From: Siphonodentalium dalli
Lineage: Eukaryota; Mollusca; Scaphopoda; Gadilida; Siphonodentaliidae
DNA length: 64,000 nucleotides
Assembly: GCA_032622095.1 (NCBI GenBank)
Contig: CP136065.1
Coordinates: forward strand, 149,053,577 to 149,117,576
Reading direction: 5' to 3'
Shown here: positions 23,989 through 34,510 of the stretch, in pieces
Numbering within the stretch: position 1 is the first letter of the stretch
Layout: every line of letters starts with the position of its first letter
The notes under the pieces: model-generated
What the model was told of the DNA's origin: nothing
What the model saw: the letters and a program-made list of their open reading frames with translations, nothing else
Database searches by the model: none
Translations under genes and position numbers: made by a program

Positions 23989-26900
23989 AGTGTCAATGAC
24001 ACTGTAGCTCAACTTGGAAAGGGAATAATTTAATGTATTACAGTCAATGGAGCGATTAGGAATGTGGAGTAAAATCCAAGATGGCTGCTGGCGGCCATGT
24101 TTTCGGCCGAATGACCCCAAAATGAGTCGTTCCCATCTACATGTCATCGTTAACATCCATGACAAATTTCTAAAGGTACGACCTGTAGCCCATGCTAAAG
24201 AATTTAGTCATACAAAGAGTAAAATCCAAGATGGCTGCTGGCGGCCATGTTTTTTGACCGAATGACCCCAAAATGAGTCGTTCCCATCTGCATGTCATTT
24301 TTAACATCCATGACAAATTTTATGATGATCAGACTAAAGGTACAACCTGTAGCCCGTGCTAAAGGATTTTGTCATACAAAGAGTAAAATCCAAGATGGCT
24401 GCTGGCGGCCATGTTTTTTGGCCGAATGACCCCAAAATTACTCGTTCCCATCTACATGTCATTATTAACATTCATGACAAATTTTATGATGATCAGACTA
24501 AAGGTACGACCTGTAGCATGTGCTAAATGATTTAGTCATACAAAGAGTAAAATCCAAGATGGCTGCTGGCAGCCATGTTTTTTGGCCGAATGACCCAAAA
24601 TGAGTCGTTCCCATCTGCATGTCATTTTTAACATCCATGACAAATTTTATGATGATCAGACTAAAGGTACAACCTGTAGCCCGTGCTAAAGGATTTTGTC
24701 ATAGAAAGAGTAAAATCCAAGATGGCTGCTGGCGGCCATGTTTTTTGGCCGAATGACCCCAAAATTACTCGTTCCCATCTACATGTCATTATTAACATTC
24801 ATGACAAATTTTATGATGATCAGACTAAAGGTACAACCTGTAGCCCGTGCTAAAAGATTTAGTCATACAAAGAGTAAAATCCAAGATAGCTACTGGCGGC
24901 CATGTTTTTTGGCCGAATGACCCCAAAATTACTCGTTCCCATCTACATGTCATTGTTAATATACATGACAAATTTTATGATGATCAGACTAAAGGTACGA
25001 CCTGCAGCCCGTGCTAAAGAATTTAGTCATACAAAGAGTAAAATCCAAGATGGCTACTGGCGGCCATGTTTTTTGGCCGAATGACCCCAAAATTACTCAT
25101 TCCCATCTACATGTCAATATTATCATCCATGACAAATTTCCTGATGATCAGACGAACAGTACGACCTGTGGCCCGTGCAAATGGATTAAATTTTGAAATC
25201 CAAGATGGCCACTGGCGGCCATGTTTTTTGTCCGAATGACCCCAAAATTACTCGTTCCCATCTACATTCCAATTTCAACAGCCATGACAAATTTGATAAT
25301 GATCAGACTAAAGGTACGAACTGTAGCCCGTGCTAAAGGATTTAGTCATACAAAGAGTAAAATCCAAGATGGCTGCTGGCGGCCATGTTTTTTGGCCGAA
25401 TGACCCCAAAATGACTCGTCCCCATCTAGATGTCATTATTAACATTCTTGACAAATTTTATGATGATCAGACTAAAAGTACGACCTGTAGCCCATGCTAA
25501 AGGATTTAGTCATACAAAGAGTAAAATCCAAGATGGCTGCTGGCGACCATGTTTTTTGGCCGAATGACCCCAAAATTACTCGTTCCCATCTACATTCCAA
25601 TTTCAACAGCCATGACAAATTTTATGATGATCAGACTAAAGGTACGACCTGTAGCCCGTGCTAAAGGATTTAGTCATACAAAGAGAAAAATCCAAGATGG
25701 CTGCTGGCGGCCATGTTTTTTGGCCGAATGACCCCAAAATGACTCGTCCCCATCTACATGTAATTATTAACATTCTTGACAAATTTTATGATGATCAGAC
25801 TAAAAGTACGACCTGTAGCCCGTGCTAAAGAATTTAGTCATACAAAGAGTAAAATCCAAGATGGCTGCTGGCGGCCATGTTTTTGGGCCGAATGACCCCA
25901 AAATTACTCGTTCCCATCTACATGTCAATATTAACATCCATGACAAATTTCATGATCAGACAAACAGTACAGCCTGTAGCCCGTGCTAATGGATTGAATT
26001 TTGAAATCCAATATGGCCACTGGCGGCCATGTTTTTTTTCCGAATGACCCCAAAATGAATCATTCTGGTCTAAATGTAGTCCAAGTCTTCTTGTACTAAA
26101 ACCAGCTAAGATATTGGGATGGCGATGCTGGCGTTTAGTCCAAGCCCGCCCTATATGCTCGCTTATGACACGGCTTAAGCGTTAGTGACCCGCTCAAATA
26201 AAACCACAATTATATGAAATAAAATATCACAATTGCGACAATAAACGGATATTTTCCGCAGAAGACATGCTATTTTATCTGAAACCCACATCAGTTGTGA
26301 ATTTGAAACGGTAATTTAATGCGAAAAGAGACATTTACCTCAATGTTTACAATTTTTTAAAAGTATGCGAACTCGGTTGACCTCGCGAACTGTGTTCGGC
26401 ATTTTCCGTTGAAAATATTCCGTAGATTTTGGACAACAACGCAAATTACGAAGAATTCTCCATTGTAATCGTAATTATGTGTGTCAATAAATAAAATAAT
26501 AAATAGATTAATTAAACATTGAAGATATAAATGTAATACATTAAATAAATTACGGGGAATTACAACCCTCTCAAAGTTTAAAACAGTGTAAACACAACGA
26601 GTATTAGAATAAATAATATGGTGCTACATTTCCCACATTTGGTGGACTTCGGCGAAATTAAGATATATACTAAGCGAACAGAGCAATATACTGCTCTTGT
26701 TAGCAATATACTGCTCTTGTTAAGCACACAAAAAATCAAACAAAATTTGTATAAATTTTTAACCTTAAGTTTGAAAAGTCCCACTAAAACGGAAGAACTA
26801 TATTTCGAAACTGTGTGATTCGGTTCTCCGATTATTTTATCAACACAAAAGTCAAAATGCACATGGATGAAAATCACACGGATGGAAAGTCAGACACAAG

Positions 26901-27619
26901 AGTTCTAATTTGCTCCAATTTTGACAAGTTGCTTGCGAAAATTGTCAACAAAACTACCGTTCTGATCCTCCATTATGTCATTAAGTTTTTAGTGCGGGAA
27001 TTGTTCTGAAAGCACATAGAAAACTGGACTTTCGGGCGATCGGTCTTCGCCATTTTTGTTCGGAAAACCCGCGCTATATATAGAAACGGAAAGTAGAATT
27101 CCCAGAACAAACAGCGGATTATGCCGAACTTATTCGGACCACTTCGGCTTTCGGTTAAAACGTAAACAAACAGAGAAACAAATCGATGTTTATGGCAATC
27201 AACCGGAATATTCTATGTGTAATTTAACATTAAAGTTAGATTATTATACACCATTGTGACCATAAGATGTAAGCCTTTCCGATGTATATAGCATCATGTA
27301 TTGATTTGCTAGGTAAATCGAGTAAAATACACCACAGATTCCCGCCACAGATCGTGGGCGTAAGTCGTGTGGTAGGATTGGTATGCAAGCGGGCTTGGAC
27401 TAAACGCCAGCATCGCCATCCCAATTTCTTAGCTGGTTTTAGTACAAGAAGACTTGGACTAGTCTAAATGTTGATGTCAACAGCTATGACAAATTTCATA
27501 ATGATCCGACAAAAGGTACGACCTGTAGCTTGCATTGTTGACGCCTTACGCACACACACGCACACACGGACGACAAAGCCATGGCAATAGCTCAAACTTT
27601 ACAAAGTAAAGTTGAGCTA
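23989..27619 (+). mobile_element. Helentron/pearl-like element with tandem core, copy 3
   Basis: It starts with the hairpin AGTGTCAATGACACT (23989-24003) and TGTAGCTCAACTTGG. Twelve or so units of about 164 bp follow, ten of type a and two of type b. A 1.38-kb foreign element interrupts it at 26078-27462. It resumes with GCTATGACAAATTTCAT, an (AC)n-rich version of the 3' segment and the terminal hairpin, ending at GTTGAGCTA 27619. Each unit keeps an open frame of about 60 codons, but the period is not a multiple of three, so this is not a repeat protein. Confidence 0.78.
26078..27462. mobile_element. long-TIR element with 9-10 bp duplication (MULE-like)
   Basis: Inverted repeats of about 72 bp: AGTCCAAGTCTTCTTGTAC at the left and its inverse ending GAAGACTTGGACT at the right (27389-27460). 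Flanks TCTAAATGT (26069-26077) and TCTAAATGT (27463-27471) form a direct duplication. A duplication of 9-10 bp fits Mutator-type transposases. The interior has no transposase; it includes a 21-bp tandem duplication (CAATATACTGCTCTTGTTA, near 26682-26720). Confidence 0.8.
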
Positions 27620-27625
27620 ATAAGT

Positions 27626-27772
27626 AATGGGTGTTGATTTTGTTGCGTTCCATAGAGTATGGATGCAAGTTGGTCTGACATTTTTATTTGCGAAAAGATT
27701 TCACGTTCCACACAAAACGTCAAACTAACTTGCATCCATACTCTAAGGAACGCAATCAATTCAACATCCATT
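27626..27772. mobile_element. hairpin MITE, third TIR family, copy 1
   Basis: The arms read GTTGATTTTGTTGCGTTCC ... CTTGCATCCATACTCT...CGCAATCAATTCAACATCC, pairing over about 55 bp. A second copy lies at 28071-28185. The class is unknown because no clear target duplication is seen. Confidence 0.7.
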
Positions 27773-28070
27773 TCTTAATTAATGATAAATGAAATATATG
27801 AGGAAGAGACATCTGATACATGAGCCCCTTTTGAAGTTTGTTGTTCATTTTTCAATATGTAAATATAAGACTTATGTTGTCAAATCATATAGATGTTTTG
27901 ATAATATAAGCAGACGACAGACAGAGAAACATCACACATTCATATTATTCATTCGTAGAGATTTTCAGATAATAAGTTCAACAAACAGCCTAAGGCTCTT
28001 TGTTGAACTTACAGGCATTTGCTGAACATCCCTACAAATAAACTAATGTGAATTATGTAACTACTTAAGA
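27773..28070. mobile_element. fragment of second TTAA MITE family
   Basis: The segment at about 27945-28035 carries TTCAGATAATAAGTTCAACA and its partial inverse TTTGTTGAACTTA, the central hairpin of the second TTAA family. The remainder shows nothing. Confidence 0.4.
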
Positions 28071-28185
28071 AATGGATGTTGATTTGCTTGCGTTCCATAG
28101 AGTATGGATGCAAGTTGGTTTGACACATAAAATGTCAGACCAACTGGCATCCATCTCTATGGAGCACAACAAAATCAACATCCAT
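28071..28185. mobile_element. hairpin MITE, third TIR family, copy 2
   Basis: AATGGATGTTGATTTGCTTG pairs with CAACAAAATCAACATCCATT. The loop is shorter than in copy 1. The two copies flank 27773-28070. Confidence 0.7.
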
Positions 28186-28233
28186 TAGTTATATTTACAC
28201 TCAATCGAGTCAATTGGCAGATTAAAAGAGCAT

Positions 28234-28420
28234 TTACCATTTCATGATTTGAGTTGCGCTGGCGCAGCATTAAAATACTGTGCCAGTCAATTATCTTATA
28301 CACGGAGTCTCACATATATAAAAGACAATGCATTGGCTTACAAGGTCAAGGCAAATATTGTAAGGCCAATGTATTCTCTTATATATGCGAGGCTCCCTAT
28401 GGGAGTCATGAAAGGGTTAA
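28234..28420. mobile_element. twin-hairpin piggyBac-like MITE, deleted copy
   Basis: It begins TTACCATTTCATGATTTGAG and ends GGGAGTCATGAAAGGGTTAA. The second hairpin is cut short in its right arm, which joins directly to the right terminus. Confidence 0.65.
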
Positions 28421-28452
28421 GAGCCCATTTCCAGTTATTCTCGCAGTTCGCT

Positions 28453-28590
28453 GCAAGTTGCGTCTACACAAAAATGGAAGCAAGTAGGGGTCAACATGCG
28501 ACGTCATGTGACGTAATTTTGACCAACCAATGACCTGCATTCATGTTCCACAACGCGATTGCATGTGGGAGTGTAAATATTTTTCTGCGA
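28453..28590 (+). repeat. inverted repeat partner of 23776-23905
   Basis: It contains CAAGTTGCGTCT, GCGACGTCATGTGACGTAAT and CATGTTCCACAACGCGA in the same order as the reverse complement of the partner. Confidence 0.75.
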
Positions 28591-28594
28591 TGTA

Positions 28595-28934
28595 TTAACC
28601 CCTTTCTACACTAAATGGATTGTATCATTCAGTTACAGAGGCATACAGTAATGCCCTAAATAATCAACTCCTTAACCATAGCAGAATTACCCATAATTCT
28701 GTGGTTAAGGAGTCAATTATTTAGGGCATTACTGTATATTGGAATGGTCTATTAGTCATTTGGAACGGTGTTCAGGATAAAATAGGCAGACGAAAAGATA
28801 ATACGAGTGTCGACAGATTCATATTTGTTGGTGGGAAATGTTTAGATAATAACTTAGTCATTTGTTGAACTTATTATCAGAACATTTCCTATGGGAACTA
28901 CTTATCAATGAGTATTTGGTATAGAAAGTGTTAA
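28595..28934 (+). mobile_element. second TTAA MITE family with nested Tc1-type MITE
   Basis: It runs from TTAACCCCTTTCTACACTAA to GGTATAGAAAGTGTTAA. The central inverted pair TTTGTTGAACTTATTATC is present. A Tc1-type MITE is inserted at 28646-28734 inside the left arm. Confidence 0.65.
28646..28734. mobile_element. Tc1/mariner-type palindromic MITE, copy 3 (minimal)
   Basis: CAGTAATGCCCTAAATAATC to GGGCATTACTG with TA on both sides. It is only 89 bp, nearly all stem, so most of the centre seen in other copies is gone. Confidence 0.85.
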
Positions 28935-29610
28935 AGGGTTGAAATGTACAGACACAGCTCAGCACAAACTTCCTTGGAGATTTAGCGACACATAGGGCTT
29001 AAATGGAATATGGGAACAGAACAAGCTATCAACTTGGCACAAGTTTATTTTGATGTTGAGTTGAAATGATTCTTGTTGGCACGTACTGATGGAAGTGAAC
29101 GATAGTACTAAAATAATACTTGAAATAAAATTCAGATCATATAGTAAAACAAAATACAGGTTTAAATACTGATAAATGAGGATGGACACAGCGAAATGGG
29201 ATTTTGACTACCATTGTAAATTTTTGTGCTTCGAAGCTAGAGTTTGTAAATATTGATTAAGAGGAAGATTTTAAAATCACATGATTGAACTCTGGTCATT
29301 TTGAATCATTGAAGTAAGAATACAATGTATCCAGTTGCTTAACTCTCGATTACTGGGATGATAGCAATGGTACCATTTATGGTTACAAACATAAGAAATT
29401 AAAGACTAGCATATACTTTCAGAAGTCCATGGGAGTAGTAAATGATCGTACATAAGTGTACATCAATGTTAAACTACTGTAATATTTTCTTTTCATTCTG
29501 TGTTATAAACTGCAGCATACAATATTTTTGAGACGAACCATCACCAGTCAGCCAGCAAGAAACAAAGGTGTCTGAGGAGACTTTAACCTTTTGTACATAG
29601 AGTGTAGGCA
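28935..29610. other. no recognisable feature
   Basis: AT-rich sequence; a 76-codon minus-strand frame at 28959-29189 is not recognisable and is probably chance. Confidence 0.45.
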
Positions 29611-30038
29611 CAAGCCTGCAAATTGTGTATCTGTCATTGGCAGAATGACGTCCCCAGAGGGTAAATTTAGTGATGCTATGCTATCCTGCACAATGGGCTA
29701 GCATCACCAAATTCACCCTCTGGGGACCTCATTCTGCTTAGACCTCATCTAACATTTAATATTGTTTTCAGTTACTTTTTCCCTTCTGGGAAGTTTCTAT
29801 ATCCCCTAATTTGCAGAAGAAAATGCATAATTGAGGGAACTAATGGGTGAACATCACCAACTTCAACTGGGGAAGTTCAATCTGATTCTAGATTTCCCAT
29901 AGCAGTTGAGGCCCAAGCAGAATGAGGTCCCCAGAGGGTGAATTTGATGATGCTACCCAACTGTGCAGGATAGCATCACTAAATCAACCCTCTGGGGACC
30001 TCATTCTGCAAATTACACACACACTATCTGCAGGCTTG
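29611..30038. mobile_element. hAT-type MITE, copy 5 (long form)
   Basis: CAAGCCTGCAAATTGTGT to CTATCTGCAGGCTTG with four CACCCTCTGGGGACC-type modules and the long-form interior. Flanks carry a 19-bp direct repeat with one mismatch (TGTACATAGAGTGTAGGCA on the left, TGTACCTAGAGTGTAGGCA on the right), longer than a hAT duplication. Confidence 0.75.
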
Positions 30039-30174
30039 TGTACCTAGAGTGTAGGCAACTCCGCAAGTTTTATGGAACCCATATCACATTATGCATATAA
30101 TTTGATAGCAAGGTATCATGCTTCACCAGACAATAATTAATGAATTCTTTAATTCATAAGGTCATTCTTATATA

Positions 30175-30386
30175 CAGTAATGCCCTAAATAATCAACTCC
30201 TTAACCACAGCAGAATTATGGGTAATTTTTCAGGATTTAGTTGGAAATATGGCTTGTGCCATTCATCCGAAAGCTCTCAGTGAGAACTTTCCAATGAATG
30301 GCAACAAGCCATATTTCCGACTAAATCCTGAAAAATTACCCATAATTCTGCTGTGGTTAAGGAGTCAATTATTTAGGGCATTACTA
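30175..30386. mobile_element. Tc1/mariner-type palindromic MITE, copy 4
   Basis: CAGTAATGCCCTAAATAATC to GGGCATTACTA flanked by TA; the last terminal G has mutated to A. The full-length palindrome with the CATTC.TCCGAAAGCTCTC centre is retained. Confidence 0.85.
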
Positions 30387-32257
30387 TAGCTGTTTCTTCT
30401 AGTTTTGTTTAATAGTGTGACAAGAGTTCACTGAACATTTTGAGAGAGAGAATTCTTTGGGATGAATTGAAAGTAGACTGACTGACCGACTGAGTGAACG
30501 TATTTTTCTATATTTTATTTTGAATTGATATAACTTAAGAGATTTAAAAAAAACAAGGTATGAGATTAAATATTGTAAAACAGATCATGTCATAAAACAT
30601 AATAAAACAGTATGTCTATCAAGTTATCAACCAATTTAATGGATGTTTCATGAATTTGAACTAGCACCTCCTGCCCCACCCCCACTCCGCAAAAATTAGG
30701 AATTTATTGAATGATCAGGAATGATAAGAAATAGAGAAAATATGTTTGTTCCTTGAAATACTAAGCCATGTTCTACCAAATAGAATGTTACATTTTTACA
30801 ATTAAAATTGTAAAGGTTCCAAAATGATTTTCAATGAAAGCCTGAATAGTAAGAAAATACAACGATAGCAAGTAAAGGGACCCAAGGAATTCAGTGGGTA
30901 AATGTGCATAAAATATAAAAGTCTGTAAAAAAGCACCACTGAGAACATGGAGAAATAGATAAACTTGATTCTTATATTCATTTAATATGGATAGTTCTCG
31001 ATTAATGAAATTTTATGTGATGAAACTATTGTTAATTAGACAAACTGTTAGAGATTTGTCAACAAACATTGCTTAGTCTGAATATGATTTTCACAATATT
31101 TTTAAATGCTTTGCCATTTCCAATGTATACCATCAAGTTTTTATTAAACTTTGGTATCTTATTGTACTTTTATCATTAATTCCACTGTGACAGTAATGAT
31201 TACATAACAAATTTTCATGTGCTTGTTGATGATAATTTTTTTTTTTACAGACTGCTATGTTATATCATATGAACCTACTTCGAAGGCCTTGGGTACCTTT
31301 AAACATTTGCTTATACTCAATATCTCAAATAGCACCACGACCACATTGTACACTAGTTGGAATTTCCATTTTATATAAACAGGATTTGATTATTTGGGGT
31401 TTATCATTGTTTCGGCTGCTGAGCCATATCACAATGTCAGTTTTAGGTGTTGTTTCCCTTCAAATGGTATGTAATTCAAGAAAATAAATGAACAGAGAAT
31501 TTTCTCACTTTGTAAAATTTGCATTCAAGGAATTTAAGAAAATTAAAGAAATTAAATCCGATCATTCAAAGATATATTTGGAATGTTTTAACAGAAACAT
31601 CTATGTTTGACAATTCATGCATCAAAAAAATTGGATGAAAACTTGTGACTTCCATCATTCATAACAAACGTAACCATGGATGATAATAACAATGTGATGT
31701 TTCCGTCCAATGATAACAATGTCATGATACAGTCATATACAAAAATAAATATTCAAGATTCTCCTGGGATATATACACTATATAAAAATATGATTGTGCA
31801 ATAAAATATGAATCTAAATGTTTATAAATAGACAGGCATGGAGCACTAAGAGTCAGGATGAGTCGTTCAGAGACATATGATTATATGAGTCCACAACATT
31901 TAACATGTACACAAACAAAACAGCTGACAGTCATGACGATTTTTGCTGATGAAATATTTTACAATTAATGATGAAGCGATGAGATATGTTTCTCGGAAAA
32001 ATTCATTAAGTATCATGATTGCTGTATTTTTACGACATGCATTCAAGAATGAAGAAACTATGACATTCAGCACAAGCCAGATAACAATTGGGGAATTTTT
32101 ATCGAGATGCCATATATGTAGCATATCACTATGGTTTTTGAGAATAACAAAACCATATACTGTGGGGGAGACAGCCAAATAAACCATCAATTCAAGTGCA
32201 TTGTTTACACCACGGTTGATGTTTCATTTATTAGTTTGACAGAAAAATGGTTCTTCT
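30387..32257. other. no supportable gene
   Basis: Frames at 31257-31487 (plus) and 31900-32190 (minus) are hydrophobic and rich in F, L and I, as expected for AT-rich noncoding DNA. The minus frame contains SPTVYGFVILKN, faintly like the end of a seven-helix receptor, but with nothing around it. I do not call a gene. Confidence 0.45.
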
Positions 32258-32512
32258 CAACTCGTTGACGGGAGCTGCGCTGGTGCAGCATTAAAGATCA
32301 TGTGCCAGTGCATTCTCTTATATATGCGAGTATCCCATAGGGAGCCTTGCATATATAAGAGAATGCATTGGCTTATTGGTCAAGGTAATCATTGTTAGGC
32401 CAATGCATTCTTATATATGCGAGGCTCCTTTTGGAGAATCTCATATATAAGAGAATACATTGGCACATGGTTTTCGCAAAATGTCAGGAAGCTCCAGTCA
32501 TGGAAGGGTTAA
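32258..32512. mobile_element. twin-hairpin piggyBac-like MITE
   Basis: Both hairpins are present (GCATTCTCTTATATATGCGA arms). The right terminus is TCATGGAAGGGTTAA; the left terminus has decayed to TCAACTCGTTGACGG. Confidence 0.7.
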
Positions 32513-32732
32513 GAGTAGGTCATTTAATCATGGTTACCTGCCTTGTGCTGAAAAAGGTGTGTGAAGTTAAAAATAAGTCAGGGGCAGAACTACATAGTGT
32601 TAAGGAAATATCTTTAAAACTACTGACCATGGATGTGGGTTAAGAATTGGCAAGTTCATGGAAGCCCTAACAGCTAAAGAGTGCCTTTAGGAAAGATTAG
32701 AATGGCAAGACAATAGAGATATCTTTGGAAAA

Positions 32733-33181
32733 CAAGCCTGCAAATAGTGTGCCTGTCATTTGCAGAATAAGGTCCCCAGATGTGAATTAAGTGATGCTAT
32801 CCCACACAGCGGGCTAGCATCACAAAATTCACCCTCTGTGGACCTCATTCTGCTTAGGCCTCATCTTCTGGGAAGTATCTAATTCTATAGTTTCAAATTA
32901 ACATTGTTTTTTGTTAATTTTTTCCCTTCTGGGAAGTTTCTATATCCCCTAATTTGCAGAAGATAAAATGCATAATCGAGGTGACTAATGTGTGAACATC
33001 AGACTTCAACTGGGGAACTTCAATCTGATCCTAGGTCTCCCATAGCAGTTGAGGTCTAAGCAGAATGAGGTTCCCAGAGGGTGAATACGGTGATGCTAGC
33101 GCACCGTGCAGGATAGATTCACTAAATTCACCCTATGTGGACCTCATTCTGCAAATGACAGACACACTATTTGCAGGCTTG
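32733..33181. mobile_element. hAT-type MITE, copy 6 (long form), next to the PLK4 3' end
   Basis: CAAGCCTGCAAATAGTGTG to CTATTTGCAGGCTTG; flanks TTGGAAAA and TTGGAAAC agree at 7 of 8. It ends about 100 bp from the PLK4 stop codon, so it may lie in the PLK4 3' UTR or polyadenylation zone. I see no clear AATAAA on the minus strand between it and the stop. Confidence 0.8.
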
Positions 33182-33282
33182 TTGGAAACAGATATAAAGC
33201 AACATGATATGCATGACAGATTGGTAACATGTAGAAATAAAACCATAACAATAACAAATAACAGGTTTTGGTGAGCTTGTCG

Positions 33283-34510
33283 CTATCTTGTTGATGACCA
33301 AGCCTGAAGAGGTTGTGGTGTACAGTTCGTTAACAAGAATTCCACAGCTTTTGGCACCTTCTCCAGTTTTGCTTTCACAATATCTGGCAGAATATCAGTC
33401 TTCTGAAATCTAAACAACTGTCCCTGAGGGTCCATGAATTTGATTGCTGTTTTTGATGACTTAATTCCAATCTGATATCCATCATTGAATTTTACCCAGA
33501 TCTCACCATTCAAATGCTGAAAATAAAAATTTTAATTTACCAAAGAATTCATCAGAAAAAGAAAATTAATACTAGTATTACTACAAAAGCCATTTTTTTT
33601 CTGGTGCAAAATCAAAAGAAAGGGTATTTAGAAACTCTATAATACTTAGAGCTAACAAGATATACCATGAATTGCCTAATAACTGAAAATTTCAGAAATA
33701 ACTCTCACTATTTGAAAAAAAATCTTCTTTAAAGGCCCACTTAATTTTCGAACCCCCAGATCACATATATAAAATATACGCCATATTATATACCATGTGA
33801 AAGAGGAAGCTCCAAAACATTGTATTATCAACTTATCCGGTGTAATAAACTGTGAACATGTTGTTCTTGTTGAGTTATTGACATGTTTTTCTCATCTGGA
33901 TCAAATTGTATTATTTTCAATGGAGGAGGAATAACTCTAAATCTTAAAATAGAGTTATTCCCCTTCCATTGAAAATACATTTTTAGTTTGAATTCTGTTG
34001 CATTCTGGGATCCAAAATGGGGGTAATCTTTATAAGATTTCAGCTGTTTTCTATTTCTCAATGGGCATCTTCTGAGACACAGACGTTTCAAAATGGTGAT
34101 GAATTATAGTAGTTTAATCATATTTTATGGCATAGATTGTTATTAAAACCATATATCAAGGCACTATAAAAAAAAAAATCAGTGAATCGATAATTAAGTG
34201 GACCATTTAATATACCATTCTGCAAAGTGAATTTTCCACAAATCATATTGAAAGTCATAAAATAGCCATAATTTTGATAAATTATAATACATTTGGGGCA
34301 TATAAAACAGGTAAATTGTATGTTACAAAAGGAGATGAGATATATATTCACCTGTGTTGACCAGCCAATATCAGGTACAAATGCTTGCCGCAGAATCTCT
34401 TTATTCTTTTTAGATGTGCCACCACTTCCTGATGATGTTGTACTGTCAGATGCACTGCTTGCTTTGTTCACAGTCGCTGAACTCATCATGGTGCCGTTAA
34501 AAGAAGCCAT
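33283..34510 (-). other. PLK4: PLK4 exons 16-17: polo box 3 and stop
   Basis: Residues 780-909. Exon 16 ends [10 protein letters not shown]; exon 17 continues with [10 protein letters not shown] and [11 protein letters not shown], then [10 protein letters not shown], the standard PB3 sequence pattern. TGA stop codon at 33283-33285. The last intron holds a TTAA-flanked MITE at 33733-34206. Confidence 0.93.

Noticed and set aside
24047-25731. Serial 60-codon open frames with near-identical products, looking like a repeat-protein gene
   Set aside because: They are one frame of a ~164-bp tandem transposon unit whose length is not a multiple of three. Each ends at the same stop and similar frames occur in the inverse copy.
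31900-32190. Seven-helix receptor fragment (SPTVYGFVILKN)
   Set aside because: One weak motif in an AT-rich frame; no upstream helices in any frame and no DRY-type motif.
33065-33274. Small ORF next to the PLK4 stop
   Set aside because: It is the GAATGAGGT...GGTGAATA module of the hAT-type MITE, seen as the same peptide in other copies.
33828-34091. 87-codon ORF in the last PLK4 intron as an extra exon
   Set aside because: The reading frame of exons 16 and 17 joins perfectly without it; it lies within a TTAA-flanked MITE with an internal hairpin.
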